A stretch of DNA of 64,000 bases from Deferribacteres bacterium (GCA_023395255.1 JAEWZN010000002.1:1-64000); one strand, 5' to 3'; shown: positions 16,207-25,380, counted from the first letter of the stretch. The notes: generated by a model from the letters alone, not told the origin. Translations and numbers: made by a program.

Positions 16207-17856
16207 TTGAAGGCTGTCATTAAATCCCTTATCGATAAAGCAGTTGAGGAAATATTAAAGGAAAGCGGGCTTGAAGCCGAACTGCCGGAATACACCGTTG
16301 AAGTGCCGAACAACAAGGAACACGGCGATTTCGCGGCGAACGCTGCCCTTAAGCTCTCAAAATCCTTAAGAAAAAACCCGTTTGACATAGCCGCTGACAT
16401 AGCGGGAAGGATGAAACATTCTCTTATCGAAAAATGCGAGCCTGTCCGTCCCGGTTTTATAAATTTTTTTATATCAAAAACCTTTTATACCGACCTTCTC
16501 CGTGACTGCATAAGTTCTGACTCCCCCTTCATGTCTGACATGGGCGGAGGGAGAAAGGCGATGGTGGAGTTTGTAAGCGCCAACCCCACTGGGCCGCTTC
16601 ACATAGGCCACGGCCGCAACGCCGCATACGGGGACAGTCTGGCACGTATACTTAAAGCTGCCGGATTTGAAGTTATGACCGAATATTACGTGAATGACGC
16701 AGGCAAGCAGATGAGTAACCTCGGCAAAAGCATTTATGTGCGCTACCTTCAGGTGTGCGGGCAGGATGTTGAGTTCCCGGAGGACGGCTACAAGGGTGAC
16801 TACATAACAGACATAGCAAAAGAGCTCCATAAAATACACGGAGGCAAGCTTCTTTCAATGAATGAGGCAGAGGCGCAGAACATCGCCTTTGAATACGGCC
16901 TTGAGGATATAAGGGGCGGAATAGAGGCGGATCTGAAAGAGTTCCGTGTCACATTCCAGAGATGGTTCAGCGAAAAATCCCTGTACGAAAGCGGAGAGGT
17001 TGAGGAATGCCTTACTGAACTCCGCACCCTCGGCCATGTCTATGACAGTGAAGGTGCTGTGTGGTTTGCCTCAACAAAATTCGGCGATGATAAGGACAGG
17101 GTGGTTAAACGTCAGAACGGCGAATACACCTACTTCGCCTCAGACATAGCCTACCACCGCAACAAATTCAGAAGAGGGGTGAGAACCAGTATTGATGTCT
17201 GGGGAGCTGACCACCACGGTTACGTGAAAAGGCTTGCCTCAGCGGTTTACTCCCTCGGCATAGAGGACTTTGATTTCAATGTTTCGCTGATCCAGATGGT
17301 GAACCTTATTAAGGACGGCGAACGTGCCTCCATGTCCACCCGTGCGGGTGAGTTCATCACGCTGAAATGGCTCATAGACGAAATAGGTGTGGACGCGGCA
17401 AGGTTCTTCTACCTTATGAGGGATTTTGAAGCTCAGTTCGACTTTGACATAGACCTTGCCAAAAAGCGCACTTCGGACAACCCTGTTTATTATGTTCAGT
17501 ATGCCCACGCAAGGGTTTACGGACTGTACTCCAAGGCTGCGGAGCAGGGGCTTGAGTGGGAAAAGGGAGCTAACCTTCACATCCTTGAGCTTGATGAAGA
17601 AAAAGAAATAATAAGAAAGCTTTATGAACTTAAAGGCATAGTGGAGACTGCTGCATTCCACAGACAGCCCCACAGAGTGATATACTACCTTCAGGAGCTG
17701 GCCTCTATGTTCCACTCCTACTATTACAATAACGTTATCATAAACCCGGAAAGCCCTGAACTCTCCGGAGCCAGACTGAGCCTCTGCGCGGGTGTTGCCG
17801 CTGCTGTGCGTTTCGGTCTTGACCTCCTCGGAGTGAGCGCGCCGGAAAGGATGTAA
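16207..17856 (+). CDS. argS: Arginyl-tRNA synthetase
   Basis: 549 aa. It charges tRNA-Arg. The N-terminal tRNA-contacting domain (about 1-90) precedes the class I HIGH signature in ANPTGPLHIGHGRNAA; the KMSKS site is altered, reading ERASMSTRAGEF, as is usual for this enzyme. A C-terminal DALR anticodon-binding domain ends it. The start is TTG at 16207, chosen because a strong GGAGGA site lies just before it and the N-terminus aligns with the family. It heads a run with the SPOR and glycoside-hydrolase-like genes. Confidence 0.96.
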   Translation: MKAVIKSLIDKAVEEILKESGLEAELPEYTVEVPNNKEHGDFAANAALKLSKSLRKNPFDIAADIAGRMKHSLIEKCEPVRPGFINFFISKTFYTDLLRDCISSDSPFMSDMGGGRKAMVEFVSANPTGPLHIGHGRNAAYGDSLARILKAAGFEVMTEYYVNDAGKQMSNLGKSIYVRYLQVCGQDVEFPEDGYKGDYITDIAKELHKIHGGKLLSMNEAEAQNIAFEYGLEDIRGGIEADLKEFRVTFQRWFSEKSLYESGEVEECLTELRTLGHVYDSEGAVWFASTKFGDDKDRVVKRQNGEYTYFASDIAYHRNKFRRGVRTSIDVWGADHHGYVKRLASAVYSLGIEDFDFNVSLIQMVNLIKDGERASMSTRAGEFITLKWLIDEIGVDAARFFYLMRDFEAQFDFDIDLAKKRTSDNPVYYVQYAHARVYGLYSKAAEQGLEWEKGANLHILELDEEKEIIRKLYELKGIVETAAFHRQPHRVIYYLQELASMFHSYYYNNVIINPESPELSGARLSLCAGVAAAVRFGLDLLGVSAPERM

Positions 17857-17857
17857 C

Positions 17858-18622
17858 TTGTCGGACAACAGGGACAATTTCGGCAGGAAGATTCAGTCGG
17901 TTTTTCTGTTCTTCCTGCTTTTCGGGCTTGCGGCGTATTTCTTTGTATATGTGGCAGAGAAGGTGTCTGAACCGTCCAAAGTAACAACCGCTCAGAAACC
18001 TGCGGAAAAACCGGAGGAGATGACAGACCCTTCCGAAGCGGGTGAGCTGACCTACAGGCTTGGCTACGACGGAAGTGTGGAAGTTTCGGAAAGAGCACCG
18101 GGCGCAGCGCCTGAGGAGAAGAAAATTCCCGCTCCTCTGCCCTATGAGGAACCGGAGGAAAAACCTGCGGCTCCGCCGACTGAGAAAAAGGAACCGGAGA
18201 AGCCTAAGCCTGCTCCTGCGGCGGAAAATAAACCCGCACCTGCTCCCAAACCCGCTGAAAAGAAACCTGAGCCTGTGAAACCTGCGGAAAAAAAGCCAGA
18301 GCCCAAACCCGCGGCAAAGCCTGCGGAGAAGAAGCCGGAACCTAAACCTGCCGCGCAGGAAACCCCGAAGCCGCCCGCAAAGGGCGCTTACGTGCTCCAG
18401 CTTGCCGCCTACAAAGATGAGGCGACTGCAAAAGCCGAGCTGAATAAGCTGAAAAAGAACTTTCCCGATATTTATTATGTTAAAATAGATCTGGGAGCAA
18501 AGGGGATCTGGTACAGGCTCCGCTGCTCGCCCAGCGCAACCTATGCGGAAGCGCAGAAAAAACGGGATGACATAAAGGCGAAGTACCGCCTTGAACCCAT
18601 AATCGTAAAATCGGAACTATGA
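17858..18622 (+). CDS. SPOR-domain membrane protein with Pro/Lys/Glu spacer
   Basis: 254 aa, TTG start one base after the argS stop. A short cytoplasmic start and one helix (about 12-32) lead to a long low-complexity Pro/Lys/Glu/Ala spacer (about 45-175) with repeated KPAEKKPEP units. A C-terminal SPOR domain (about 180-254) follows, beginning YVLQLAAYKDEATAK. SPOR domains bind glycan strands lacking stem peptides at the division site, so this is a septal protein of the FtsN/DamX type. The spacer lets it reach the murein. FtsN identity cannot be claimed. Confidence 0.88.
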   Translation: MSDNRDNFGRKIQSVFLFFLLFGLAAYFFVYVAEKVSEPSKVTTAQKPAEKPEEMTDPSEAGELTYRLGYDGSVEVSERAPGAAPEEKKIPAPLPYEEPEEKPAAPPTEKKEPEKPKPAPAAENKPAPAPKPAEKKPEPVKPAEKKPEPKPAAKPAEKKPEPKPAAQETPKPPAKGAYVLQLAAYKDEATAKAELNKLKKNFPDIYYVKIDLGAKGIWYRLRCSPSATYAEAQKKRDDIKAKYRLEPIIVKSEL

Positions 18623-19782
18623 AGCGGATAATACTGCTTATCACATTTCTTCTGCCGACGTATCTTTATGCCGGCTCCGTTACTCTTCTGGAGAAGACCC
18701 GCCCGCTTCTCAACGGTGTTCAGGTGTTCGTGCTTGACCCTGCTTATGAGAAGAACCCCGGCAGGTTTTTTGATGAGGTGAAGAAGCAGGGGGGCAACAC
18801 TGTTTTCTTCCGTGTCTTCCATAACTCCTCAGACAGATACCACTTCCTAAAAAACAGCGAATGCGTCACAGGTGTTTATTTTCAGACTGATGAAGCATGC
18901 GTTGTGGATGATCTCCTCCCCGTGATGATAGAAGAGGCGCACAAAAGAGGCATAAAGCTTTATGCATGGATGGCTACACGCACTCTCTCTTTCCTCAAGA
19001 CACCGCTCCTTATGGAAAAAACCTTCGCAGACGGTCAGGGCACGGGTGAGGGCTACGGCGCGAGTATTTTTATGTCCGCAGTGAGGCGGAAGCTAGTGCG
19101 CCTTTTTGAGGATTTGGCCGCATATGACATAGACGGAATCCTCTTTCAGGATGATTTTATAATGCGCCACAGGGAAGGGGCAAGCCTCTCCGCCCTGCAT
19201 GCCTACTATATGGACACAGGGCTTATGCTCACCTCCGGCGACCTTTTCGGCTGTCTTGAAAGGGAAAACCGCACGAAGGTTCCCGGCGGCTGCAATGACA
19301 CTTATATTCCATGGGCATACTGGAAAGCACAGAAAATGGCGGATTTCTTCCGCGAACTGAGACAGGCTGTTCTGGTGCGCAATCCCTCAGTGCGCTTTGC
19401 CGCGAATATATACTATGAGACCCCGGCCGATTCCATGAAGGGGATAAGCTGGTACTCCCAGTCGGTGGATATGCTGCTGGATGCTGGGTTTGACTATCTG
19501 GCGGTGATGAGCTACCACGACCAGATAGCAAGAGAAATGAAGCTGGACTATGAAGGCGCTAAGGAATATGTGAACGGAATGCTTCAGAATCTTGTCAGTA
19601 ATGTTGATGAAAAAGAAAGAATCCTCATGAAACTTCAGAGAGTTTCATGGGCGGATAAAAGCGGCGTAGACCGCGGCGAGCTTGAGGGTATATGCCGTCT
19701 GATAGATTCATACGGCAGTATCAGCAAGGCAATAGTGCCTGTTAACAGGTCTTCGGAAATATCCGGCGACTGTTTCAGGTAA
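18619..19782 (+). CDS. Secreted PgaB-C-terminal-like glycoside hydrolase (GHL13/GH153-like)
   Basis: 387 aa with a signal peptide (residues 1-18, ending TYLYAGS). A TIM-barrel-like body follows with EEAHKRGIKLYAWMATRTL and DIDGILFQDDF. The latter is the acidic active-site motif of the C-terminal domain of PgaB, which cuts deacetylated poly-beta-1,6-N-acetylglucosamine. The N-terminal deacetylase half of PgaB is absent, so this is the stand-alone form. It overlaps the SPOR gene by 4 bases. The substrate could be a surface polysaccharide; no pga genes are in the window. Confidence 0.78.
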   Translation: MKRIILLITFLLPTYLYAGSVTLLEKTRPLLNGVQVFVLDPAYEKNPGRFFDEVKKQGGNTVFFRVFHNSSDRYHFLKNSECVTGVYFQTDEACVVDDLLPVMIEEAHKRGIKLYAWMATRTLSFLKTPLLMEKTFADGQGTGEGYGASIFMSAVRRKLVRLFEDLAAYDIDGILFQDDFIMRHREGASLSALHAYYMDTGLMLTSGDLFGCLERENRTKVPGGCNDTYIPWAYWKAQKMADFFRELRQAVLVRNPSVRFAANIYYETPADSMKGISWYSQSVDMLLDAGFDYLAVMSYHDQIAREMKLDYEGAKEYVNGMLQNLVSNVDEKERILMKLQRVSWADKSGVDRGELEGICRLIDSYGSISKAIVPVNRSSEISGDCFR

Positions 19783-19800
19783 AAAAAGGAAGGTTTATTT

Positions 19801-21168
19801 ATGAAAGTAGGTATTATAGGCGGAGGAATAGCGGGTTTGTCCGCTGCATTCTGGCTTTCACGCGTGGAAGGGGTATCTGTCACTCTTTTTGAAAAGGATG
19901 ACAGACTCGGCGGCTGCATAGGAACCGCAAGTGAAAACGGATTTACAATCGAGGCAGGCCCGAACGGTTTTCTGGACAGCAAGCCGCACACGGTGCAGCT
20001 TTTTAAAGATGCAGGTCTCGGCGAAAAGCTTCTGCCAAGCAACGATGCCGCCCGCAAACGCTTTATCATGCGCTACGGCAGGCTTATCAGGGTTCCCGAA
20101 AGCGCACCTGCATTTTTCAGGACTGATCTGATCAGTTTCAAAGGCAAGCTCAGGCTGATGGGCGAGCTTCTTGTTCCTCAGAAGAAGGACGACCATGATG
20201 AAACTGTTCAGGAGTTTGCCATACGCAGACTCGGACAGGAAGCGGCTGATTATATGATTGCACCTATGGTTTCCGGTGTTTTTGCAGGGGATGCGGCGAA
20301 GCTCAGTCTTAAATCTGCTTTTCCGGTTATCTGCGAGCTTGAATCAAAATACGGCGGACTCTTTAAGGGAATGCTCAAAAAACCTAAGAAGAAAAGCGGC
20401 CCCGCAGGTCCCGGCGGCGTGCTTACATCATATATCGGCGGACTCATGCAGGGCGTAAACGACCTTGAGGAAAAGTGCGCCGGAGTGGAGATAATTAAAG
20501 GCTGCACAGTCAGCGAAGTGCATAAGGGTGAAAACGGGTTCAGGCTTGTCACCACCGGAGGCGAATATTACTTTGATAATATAATCTCCGCCGCTCCGGC
20601 TTATGAGGCAGCAAAGTTTTTCAGTACGCTTGATAAGGAACTGGCTGAAATAATGGCGGGCATACCTTACTCTCCGGCATTTGTGGCTGGCCTCGGCTTT
20701 AACGAGGCTGATGTTAAGGACGAACTGGACGGCTTCGGCTATCTCATTCCCAAACTGGAGAATAAGAAAATCCTCGGAGCACTCTTCACCTCTTCCATAT
20801 TCCCCTCCAGAAGACCGAAGGATAAAAAACTCGTCAGGGTTATCATGGGCGGAGATACTGACTTAGGCAGATCGCTCATGGCCAAGACTGATGAGGAGCT
20901 TGTGGACATAGCCTACGATCAGGTTAAGGACACACTGGGAATAACAGCAAAACCCGTTCACCATAAACATTTCCGCTGGGACAAAGCCATCCCGCAGTAT
21001 TACCCCGGCCACGCCGAAAAAGTGAAGGCTGTTGAGTCCATCTGCGGACGGATCGGCGGCGTTTACGTGGGCGGAAACGTCCTGCACGGCATAGCCCTGA
21101 ACGACTGCACACGCAGAAGCCTTGAAATAACCGAATCAATCGCCCGTTCACTTGAAAAGCAGGCTTAA
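19801..21168 (+). CDS. hemY: Protoporphyrinogen oxidase (HemY-type, FAD)
   Basis: 455 aa. It oxidises protoporphyrinogen (or coproporphyrinogen) late in heme synthesis. An FAD-binding start GGGIAGLSAAFWL with a following acidic FEKDDRLGG, the middle IEAGPNGFLDSKP substrate-side motif, and the C-terminal VYVGGNVLHGIALNDC flavin loop are all typical. Oxygen-dependent enzymes of this type also occur in anaerobes with alternative acceptors. It follows the glycosidase gene by 18 bases; no other heme genes are nearby. The alternative gene name in many annotations is hemG. Confidence 0.9.
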   Translation: MKVGIIGGGIAGLSAAFWLSRVEGVSVTLFEKDDRLGGCIGTASENGFTIEAGPNGFLDSKPHTVQLFKDAGLGEKLLPSNDAARKRFIMRYGRLIRVPESAPAFFRTDLISFKGKLRLMGELLVPQKKDDHDETVQEFAIRRLGQEAADYMIAPMVSGVFAGDAAKLSLKSAFPVICELESKYGGLFKGMLKKPKKKSGPAGPGGVLTSYIGGLMQGVNDLEEKCAGVEIIKGCTVSEVHKGENGFRLVTTGGEYYFDNIISAAPAYEAAKFFSTLDKELAEIMAGIPYSPAFVAGLGFNEADVKDELDGFGYLIPKLENKKILGALFTSSIFPSRRPKDKKLVRVIMGGDTDLGRSLMAKTDEELVDIAYDQVKDTLGITAKPVHHKHFRWDKAIPQYYPGHAEKVKAVESICGRIGGVYVGGNVLHGIALNDCTRRSLEITESIARSLEKQA

Positions 21169-21190
21169 GACGGTTAAAATTTGTCTATAC

Positions 21191-21386
21191 GGTTCCATGG
21201 ATGGAACCGCGCCGTGCGCAGCGAAGCCTTGCTTTGCAAGGCGCGAGCGTGTATTCAAAATTTCCATGGATGGCAAATTTTGAATTATCAGAACAAGATG
21301 CCGCGCCGTGCGCAGCGAAGCCTTGCTTTGCAAGGCGCGAGCGTGTATTCAAAATTTCCATGGATGGCAAATTTTGAATTATCAGA
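21191..21386. repeat. Direct repeat of 86 bp with nested hairpins
   Basis: Two identical 86-bp copies, 21207-21292 and 21301-21386, are separated by ACAAGATG. Each copy holds two hairpins: GCCTTGC-TTT-GCAAGGC, and TTCAAAATTT paired with AAATTTTGAA around CCATGGATGG. A further palindrome GGTTCCAT-GG-ATGGAACC (21191-21208) flanks copy 1. It fills the hemY-elbB gap and stops just before the elbB ribosome site. It looks like a dispersed palindromic element rather than a gene. Confidence 0.85.
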
Positions 21387-21399
21387 TTAAGGAGGGTAT

Positions 21400-22062
21400 A
21401 TGCCGAAAGTCGGAGTTGTTTTAAGCGGCTGCGGAGTTTTTGACGGAGCCGAGATACATGAGGCCGTTCTCACACTCTATTTTCTCCAGAAAAACGGAGC
21501 GGAGACAATCTGCATGGCTCCTGATATTGAGCAGCTTCATGTTGTTGACCACCTCAGGGGTGAGGTGGCTTCGGGAGAAAAAAGAAATGTTCTCACCGAG
21601 TCCGCGCGCATAGCCAGAGGCAACATAAAAAACCTTGCCGATGTTAAAGTAAGCGATTTTGACGCGCTTATTTTCCCCGGCGGGTTCGGAGCGGCAAAAA
21701 ACCTGACTGATTTTGCTCTGAAAGGTTCTGACTGCGGCATTAACAGCGATGTGCTCCGCATAGTCCGCGAAACTGTTCTGGCTAAAAAACCTCTGGGTGC
21801 GGTGTGCATTGCCCCGGTGGTAATTGCCAAAGCCCTTGCGGGAACGGGGATAAAAACATCCGTGACCATAGGGGACGATGCAGGCACGGCTCAGGCCGTG
21901 GAAGCGCTGGGAACAGTCCATGTGAACTGCCCTGTGAAGGACTTTGTGGCGGATGAAGATAATAAAATAGTGACCTCCCCGGCGTACATGCTGGGGCAGA
22001 GCATACCGGAAGTCGCCGAAGGGATAGAAAAAACGGTGAAAAAACTTCTGGCTATGATATAA
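21400..22062 (+). CDS. elbB: Isoprenoid biosynthesis glyoxalase ElbB (DJ-1/PfpI superfamily)
   Basis: 220 aa, the standard length. The start KVGVVLSGCGVFDGAEIHE, the acidic PGGFGAAKNL oxyanion segment and the nucleophile-elbow cysteine in PLGAVCIAP are the ElbB signature. Members act as glyoxalase-like enzymes and were named for raising lycopene yield; the physiological role is unclear. AAGGAGGG precedes the ATG. The repeat element lies immediately upstream and a hairpin terminator downstream, so it is probably monocistronic. Confidence 0.93.
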   Translation: MPKVGVVLSGCGVFDGAEIHEAVLTLYFLQKNGAETICMAPDIEQLHVVDHLRGEVASGEKRNVLTESARIARGNIKNLADVKVSDFDALIFPGGFGAAKNLTDFALKGSDCGINSDVLRIVRETVLAKKPLGAVCIAPVVIAKALAGTGIKTSVTIGDDAGTAQAVEALGTVHVNCPVKDFVADEDNKIVTSPAYMLGQSIPEVAEGIEKTVKKLLAMI

Positions 22063-22064
22063 AG

Positions 22065-22093
22065 GCCGCCGCTCAGCGGCAGGATATTTTTTT
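22065..22093 (+). terminator. Terminator after elbB
   Basis: GCCGC-TCA-GCGGC (22068-22080) starts 5 bases after the elbB stop and is followed at a short distance by a run of seven T. The stem is only 5 bp, so termination may be partial. Confidence 0.45.
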
Positions 22094-22119
22094 GAAAAAA
22101 GTGTGAAAAAACAGCGATT

Positions 22120-22150
22120 CCGGATATTCCGCAGCCTGCGGGGTATCCGG
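22120..22150 (+). terminator. Second, stronger hairpin between elbB and modE
   Basis: CCGGATA (22120-22126) pairs with TATCCGG (22144-22150), and inside it CCGCAG pairs with CTGCGG around one base. TTAATATTTTT follows. It is probably a back-up terminator that insulates the molybdate operon from elbB read-through. Confidence 0.55.
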
Positions 22151-22195
22151 TTAATATTTTTAAGCACTTATAAAAAATATCTGCTGAACGGAGTA

Positions 22196-22247
22196 TTGAC
22201 ACACAGGTATTTAGGGTATATAACGCTATGTACCGATGTATATAACG
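22196..22247 (+). promoter_or_regulatory. modE promoter with overlapping ModE operator
   Basis: TTGACA (22196-22201), exactly 17 bases, then TATAAC (22219-22224): a near-consensus promoter. A ModE box starts in the -10 and covers the start site: CGCTATGTA (22224-22232), six bases, TATATAACG (22239-22247). It matches the Escherichia coli operator pattern CGnTATATA-N6-8-TAnATAnCG closely. Binding of molybdate-loaded ModE here should repress the whole operon. Confidence 0.85.
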
Positions 22248-22257
22248 AGAGCTTGAG

Positions 22258-23049
22258 ATGAAAATAAAAGGTGAACTCGGTTTTAACGCAGCAGATAATT
22301 TTTTTATCAGCGCAGGCAGAATAAACCTTCTTAAAGCTGTCGCCGAAACGGGATCAATCTCGCAGGCGGCAAAACATGTCGGACTCAGCTATAAAGCTGC
22401 CTGGGATGCCATACAGGTTATGAATGAAGTGAGCGAGAGCCCGCTTGTTATTAAAAAAACAGGCGGCACAGGCGGAGGCGGCGCTGAACTCAGCCCCTAC
22501 GCAGTGAAATTGGTCACCTCATATGACCTCGTAAACGGCAAGCTTGGCACTATTATGTCTGAGATACAGGAGAGCATCCACGATCTGGATGAACTTATGG
22601 CAGCACTTCGGAGGCTAAGCGTGAAAACAAGTGTAAGAAACCAGTATTTCGGCAAGGTTAAAGAGATTTATCTCGGTCAGGTAAATGCCGAGGTTATTCT
22701 TGAGATCAAAGGCGGTGATGAAATAGCCGCAACAATTACAAAATCAAGCGTGGAAAGGCTTGGGCTTAAGGTCGGAGGCGAGGCTTTCGCTATGATAAAA
22801 GCTTCCTCAGTTATAATCGCTGACCCTGCCGTTAAGGATAAGCTCAGTGTGAGAAACTTCCTCACTGGCACAGTCGGGGAACTGGATGCCGGAGAGGTAA
22901 ACGCCTTTGTAACAATAAAACTTGAAGGCGGAAGTGAGCTGACAGGTGTAATCACCAAAGAATCACTCGCCTCGCTCGGCATTAAAAAGGGCAGCAAAAT
23001 ATCAGGAGCGTTCAAGGCTTCTTCTGTCATAATAGGCGTAAACGACTAA
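22258..23049 (+). CDS. modE: Molybdate-responsive regulator ModE with two Mop domains
   Basis: 263 aa. A winged-helix LysR-like DNA-binding domain (about 1-115, with GSISQAAKHVGLSYKAAWDAI) is followed by two TOBE/Mop domains (about 125-190 and 197-262). Each Mop domain ends in KASSVIIA/G and binds molybdate or tungstate. It represses the transport operon when the metal is plentiful. The operator lies directly upstream, so it controls itself and modCABD. The start ATG has only a weak GAGAG ribosome site, which fits low-level expression of a regulator. Confidence 0.94.
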   Translation: MKIKGELGFNAADNFFISAGRINLLKAVAETGSISQAAKHVGLSYKAAWDAIQVMNEVSESPLVIKKTGGTGGGGAELSPYAVKLVTSYDLVNGKLGTIMSEIQESIHDLDELMAALRRLSVKTSVRNQYFGKVKEIYLGQVNAEVILEIKGGDEIAATITKSSVERLGLKVGGEAFAMIKASSVIIADPAVKDKLSVRNFLTGTVGELDAGEVNAFVTIKLEGGSELTGVITKESLASLGIKKGSKISGAFKASSVIIGVND

Positions 23050-23122
23050 TCCCTTTAAAAAATTATAACAGAATGCTGTGCCGTTTAATTACGGACAATA
23101 TTCTGCTGTCCGGAGGCGGGGC

Positions 23123-23866
23123 ATGCTGGAAATTAACGTAAAGAAGCAGCTTGGGCAGACATTTATAGATGTTAATATCCGTATTCCGCGGACAGGAATC
23201 ACTGTTTTCTACGGTCATTCCGGCGCGGGGAAAACCAGCCTCATAAATATGATTTCTGGTCTTCTCACTCCGGACAGCGGGCATATATCCGTAAACGGCA
23301 AAACCTTCTTTGATTCCGGTGAAAAGCTGAATCTGCTCCCTGAAAGGCGCAGATGCGGCTGCATCTTTCAGGATAAGCGCCTGTTTCCTTACCTTTCGGT
23401 TAAGAAAAACCTTCTCTTCGCCAGCAGAAACGGCGAATCCTCCCTTGGGTTTGAGGAAACTGTGAGGCTTCTGGGCATAGGGCATCTGCTTAAGCGAAAG
23501 CCTGTTTTTCTCTCCGGCGGTGAGGCGCAGAGGGTCGCCATAGGCCGTGCGCTGCTTTCAAATCCGGAAATTATGCTTATGGACGAGCCTATGAGTTCTC
23601 TGGATTCTGAGAGAAAAGAGGAGCTTATTCCATTCATAGGCAGACTGCCTGCGGCAAGCGGCATCCCTGTTATTCTTGTGACTCACTCATACGATGAAAT
23701 GATACGCCTTGCTGATTATGTTGTGGTGCTCAAAGGCGGCAAAGCTGTTTCCTGCGGCACTGTAAACGAAATTTTCCATAAACCGGAAAAAGAAGTATGC
23801 CCTTACTGCTCCGCCCAGTTCACCAAAAAATTTGTCACCCCCAACAGGCGGCTGAGGGTGTCATAG
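23123..23866 (+). CDS. modC: Molybdate ABC transporter ATP-binding protein, short form
   Basis: 247 aa from the ATG at 23123, chosen for its GGAGG site; a longer frame from 23078 lacks one. Walker A GHSGAGKTSL, signature LSGGEAQRVAIGRAL, Walker B IMLMDEPMSSLD and THSYDE are intact. Typical ModC is about 350 aa with a C-terminal Mop domain; that domain is missing here, so trans-inhibition by bound molybdate is unlikely and sensing rests with ModE. It drives import through ModB. Confidence 0.9.
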   Translation: MLEINVKKQLGQTFIDVNIRIPRTGITVFYGHSGAGKTSLINMISGLLTPDSGHISVNGKTFFDSGEKLNLLPERRRCGCIFQDKRLFPYLSVKKNLLFASRNGESSLGFEETVRLLGIGHLLKRKPVFLSGGEAQRVAIGRALLSNPEIMLMDEPMSSLDSERKEELIPFIGRLPAASGIPVILVTHSYDEMIRLADYVVVLKGGKAVSCGTVNEIFHKPEKEVCPYCSAQFTKKFVTPNRRLRVS

Positions 23867-23882
23867 AGCAAGTACTGTTCTT

Positions 23883-23916
23883 CGTCATGCTGAACGGAGT
23901 GAAGCATCTCAAATCC
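23883..23916. repeat. Dispersed GTCATGCTGAAC...GAAGCATCTC element
   Basis: A short element of the common class GTCATnCTGAACnnAGTGAAGnATCTC, inserted between modC and modA, inside the operon. Related forms occur at 30031, 30267 and 55722. It is probably a non-coding dispersed repeat; it may weakly separate modC and modA expression. Confidence 0.55.
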
Positions 23917-23989
23917 TTGCGCTGTGAGTGTTTTCACTGTGTTTGCAATGAGGCGGGAAGTGTTCATTATAATATTCAGGAGGTTATTG

Positions 23990-24709
23990 ATGCTTAAGAA
24001 ACTTATAGTAATCACAGTTGTTTTCGTTATGACCGCAGGGGCTTTTGCCGCGGATGAAGTAACAGTGGCAGCAGGTGCGGGCTACAGAAAGCTTGTGACC
24101 GAAATGGCAGCATACTGCGAAAAAAAGGAAGGCATAAAAGTGAATATGTCCTTCGGCAACCTCGGTCAGGTTATTGCGCAGGTTAAGGCAAGCGGGCTGA
24201 TTCCTGTTGTTGTGGGTGATAAAAACTTTTTCACAAAAGCAAAGCTTGATATAAGCGATTTTCAGCCCATAGGCAAAGGCAAGCTTGTCCTTGCATGGCG
24301 AAAAGGTATTGAGATTGCTTCCACTGATGAAATAACCGCAGACAAAATAAAGCGTCTGGCCATTCCCAATACCGAAAACGCCATATACGGCATAGCCGGA
24401 ACTCAGTATCTGGCAAGTTCAGGTCTTGCTGACAAGGTTAAGGAGAAGCTGTTTGTTGTTGCTACTGTTCCGCAGGTTAACTCATACATAGCAGCCGGAG
24501 AGGTGGACGCGGGGTTCTCAAATCTCACGGACACTATGGGTATAGCTGATAAAATAGGCGGTTATATAGAGATAAACGAAGGCTACGCGGAGATCCCCAT
24601 AGTTGCTGCTTTTCTTAAAGAGAGCGAAGGCAGCGCCGCCGCGCTCAGGCTGAAAAACTGTTTCGCCGATGCCGAGTCTGCAAAAATAGCCAAAAAACAC
24701 GGATTATGA
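23990..24709 (+). CDS. modA: Molybdate-binding periplasmic protein ModA
   Basis: 239 aa from the ATG at 23990, chosen because AGGAGG lies 6 bases before it and it opens a clean signal peptide (MLKKLIVITVVFVMTAGAFA, residues 1-20); an upstream in-frame start would hide the signal. The mature part has the type II binding fold with VAAGAGYRKL and MSFGNLGQVIAQV, where the serine and backbone amides would hold the oxyanion. It is shorter and more divergent than E. coli ModA. Tungstate cannot be excluded as ligand. Confidence 0.87.
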   Translation: MLKKLIVITVVFVMTAGAFAADEVTVAAGAGYRKLVTEMAAYCEKKEGIKVNMSFGNLGQVIAQVKASGLIPVVVGDKNFFTKAKLDISDFQPIGKGKLVLAWRKGIEIASTDEITADKIKRLAIPNTENAIYGIAGTQYLASSGLADKVKEKLFVVATVPQVNSYIAAGEVDAGFSNLTDTMGIADKIGGYIEINEGYAEIPIVAAFLKESEGSAAALRLKNCFADAESAKIAKKHGL

Positions 24710-25380
24710 TCGATATACTGAATGATGAAAACATAGTTTTCAGTATTCTGCTTACCGCGAGAACATGCCTTGCCGTGCTGGTGCTCCACTGCGCGGCGGG
24801 GCTTATGCTCGGCTACTATCTTGGTAAAAGAAAAGGGATATTTGCCGGGTTTGTTGATTTTCTGGTGACTCTTCCCCTTGTGTTTCCCCCGGTAGGTACA
24901 GGTTTTATATTGCTCTATCTTTTAGGCCGCAACGGACTCATAGCCTCAATTACGGGCGGCGCCGTCACACCTGACATTATATTTACCGAAAAAGGAGTAA
25001 TCACAGCCGCATTTATAGCAGGTCTGCCCCTTGCGGTGAAGCCTGTTCAGTCCGCAATTGAGCGGGAGGTGCTGAAACTCGCCGAAGCCGCCAGAACTCT
25101 GGGGAAATCAGAGTTTCAGACTTTTTTCCTTGTGGTGGTTCCATCTGTCAGGCGCAGCCTCGGTGCTGGGCTCATCCTTGCAGCGGGGAGAAGTCTGGGC
25201 GAAGTAGGCATAACCCTGATGGTTGGCGGCAACCTCATAGGCAAAACCAACACTGTTTCCCTTGAAATATATAACTCTGTGATGGATGCCGACTTTACCG
25301 GAGCGGCTTTTCTCTGTATACTTCTGGGAAGCATATCTCTGGCGGTGTTTTTCTCGCTGAAAAAGCTCTCCGCCCTTTAG
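24706..25380 (+). CDS. modB: Molybdate ABC transporter permease ModB
   Basis: 224 aa, about five helices. The EAA loop that contacts the ATPase reads EAARTLGKSEFQTFFLVVVP (about 127-146), and the FPPVGTGFILLYLLGR segment is typical of ModB. The start overlaps the modA stop as ATGA. Forms the inner membrane channel for molybdate with ModC. Confidence 0.93.
   Translation: MIDILNDENIVFSILLTARTCLAVLVLHCAAGLMLGYYLGKRKGIFAGFVDFLVTLPLVFPPVGTGFILLYLLGRNGLIASITGGAVTPDIIFTEKGVITAAFIAGLPLAVKPVQSAIEREVLKLAEAARTLGKSEFQTFFLVVVPSVRRSLGAGLILAAGRSLGEVGITLMVGGNLIGKTNTVSLEIYNSVMDADFTGAAFLCILLGSISLAVFFSLKKLSAL

Noticed and set aside
17239..17877. 212-codon minus-strand frame opposite argS
   Set aside because: argS is unambiguous in this stretch and the antisense product has no ribosome site or recognisable domain.
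21181..21390. Short frames on both strands over the 86-bp repeat
   Set aside because: They repeat the same peptide because the DNA repeats; hairpins explain the sequence better. CRISPR was also considered, but there are only two long units with an 8-base linker.
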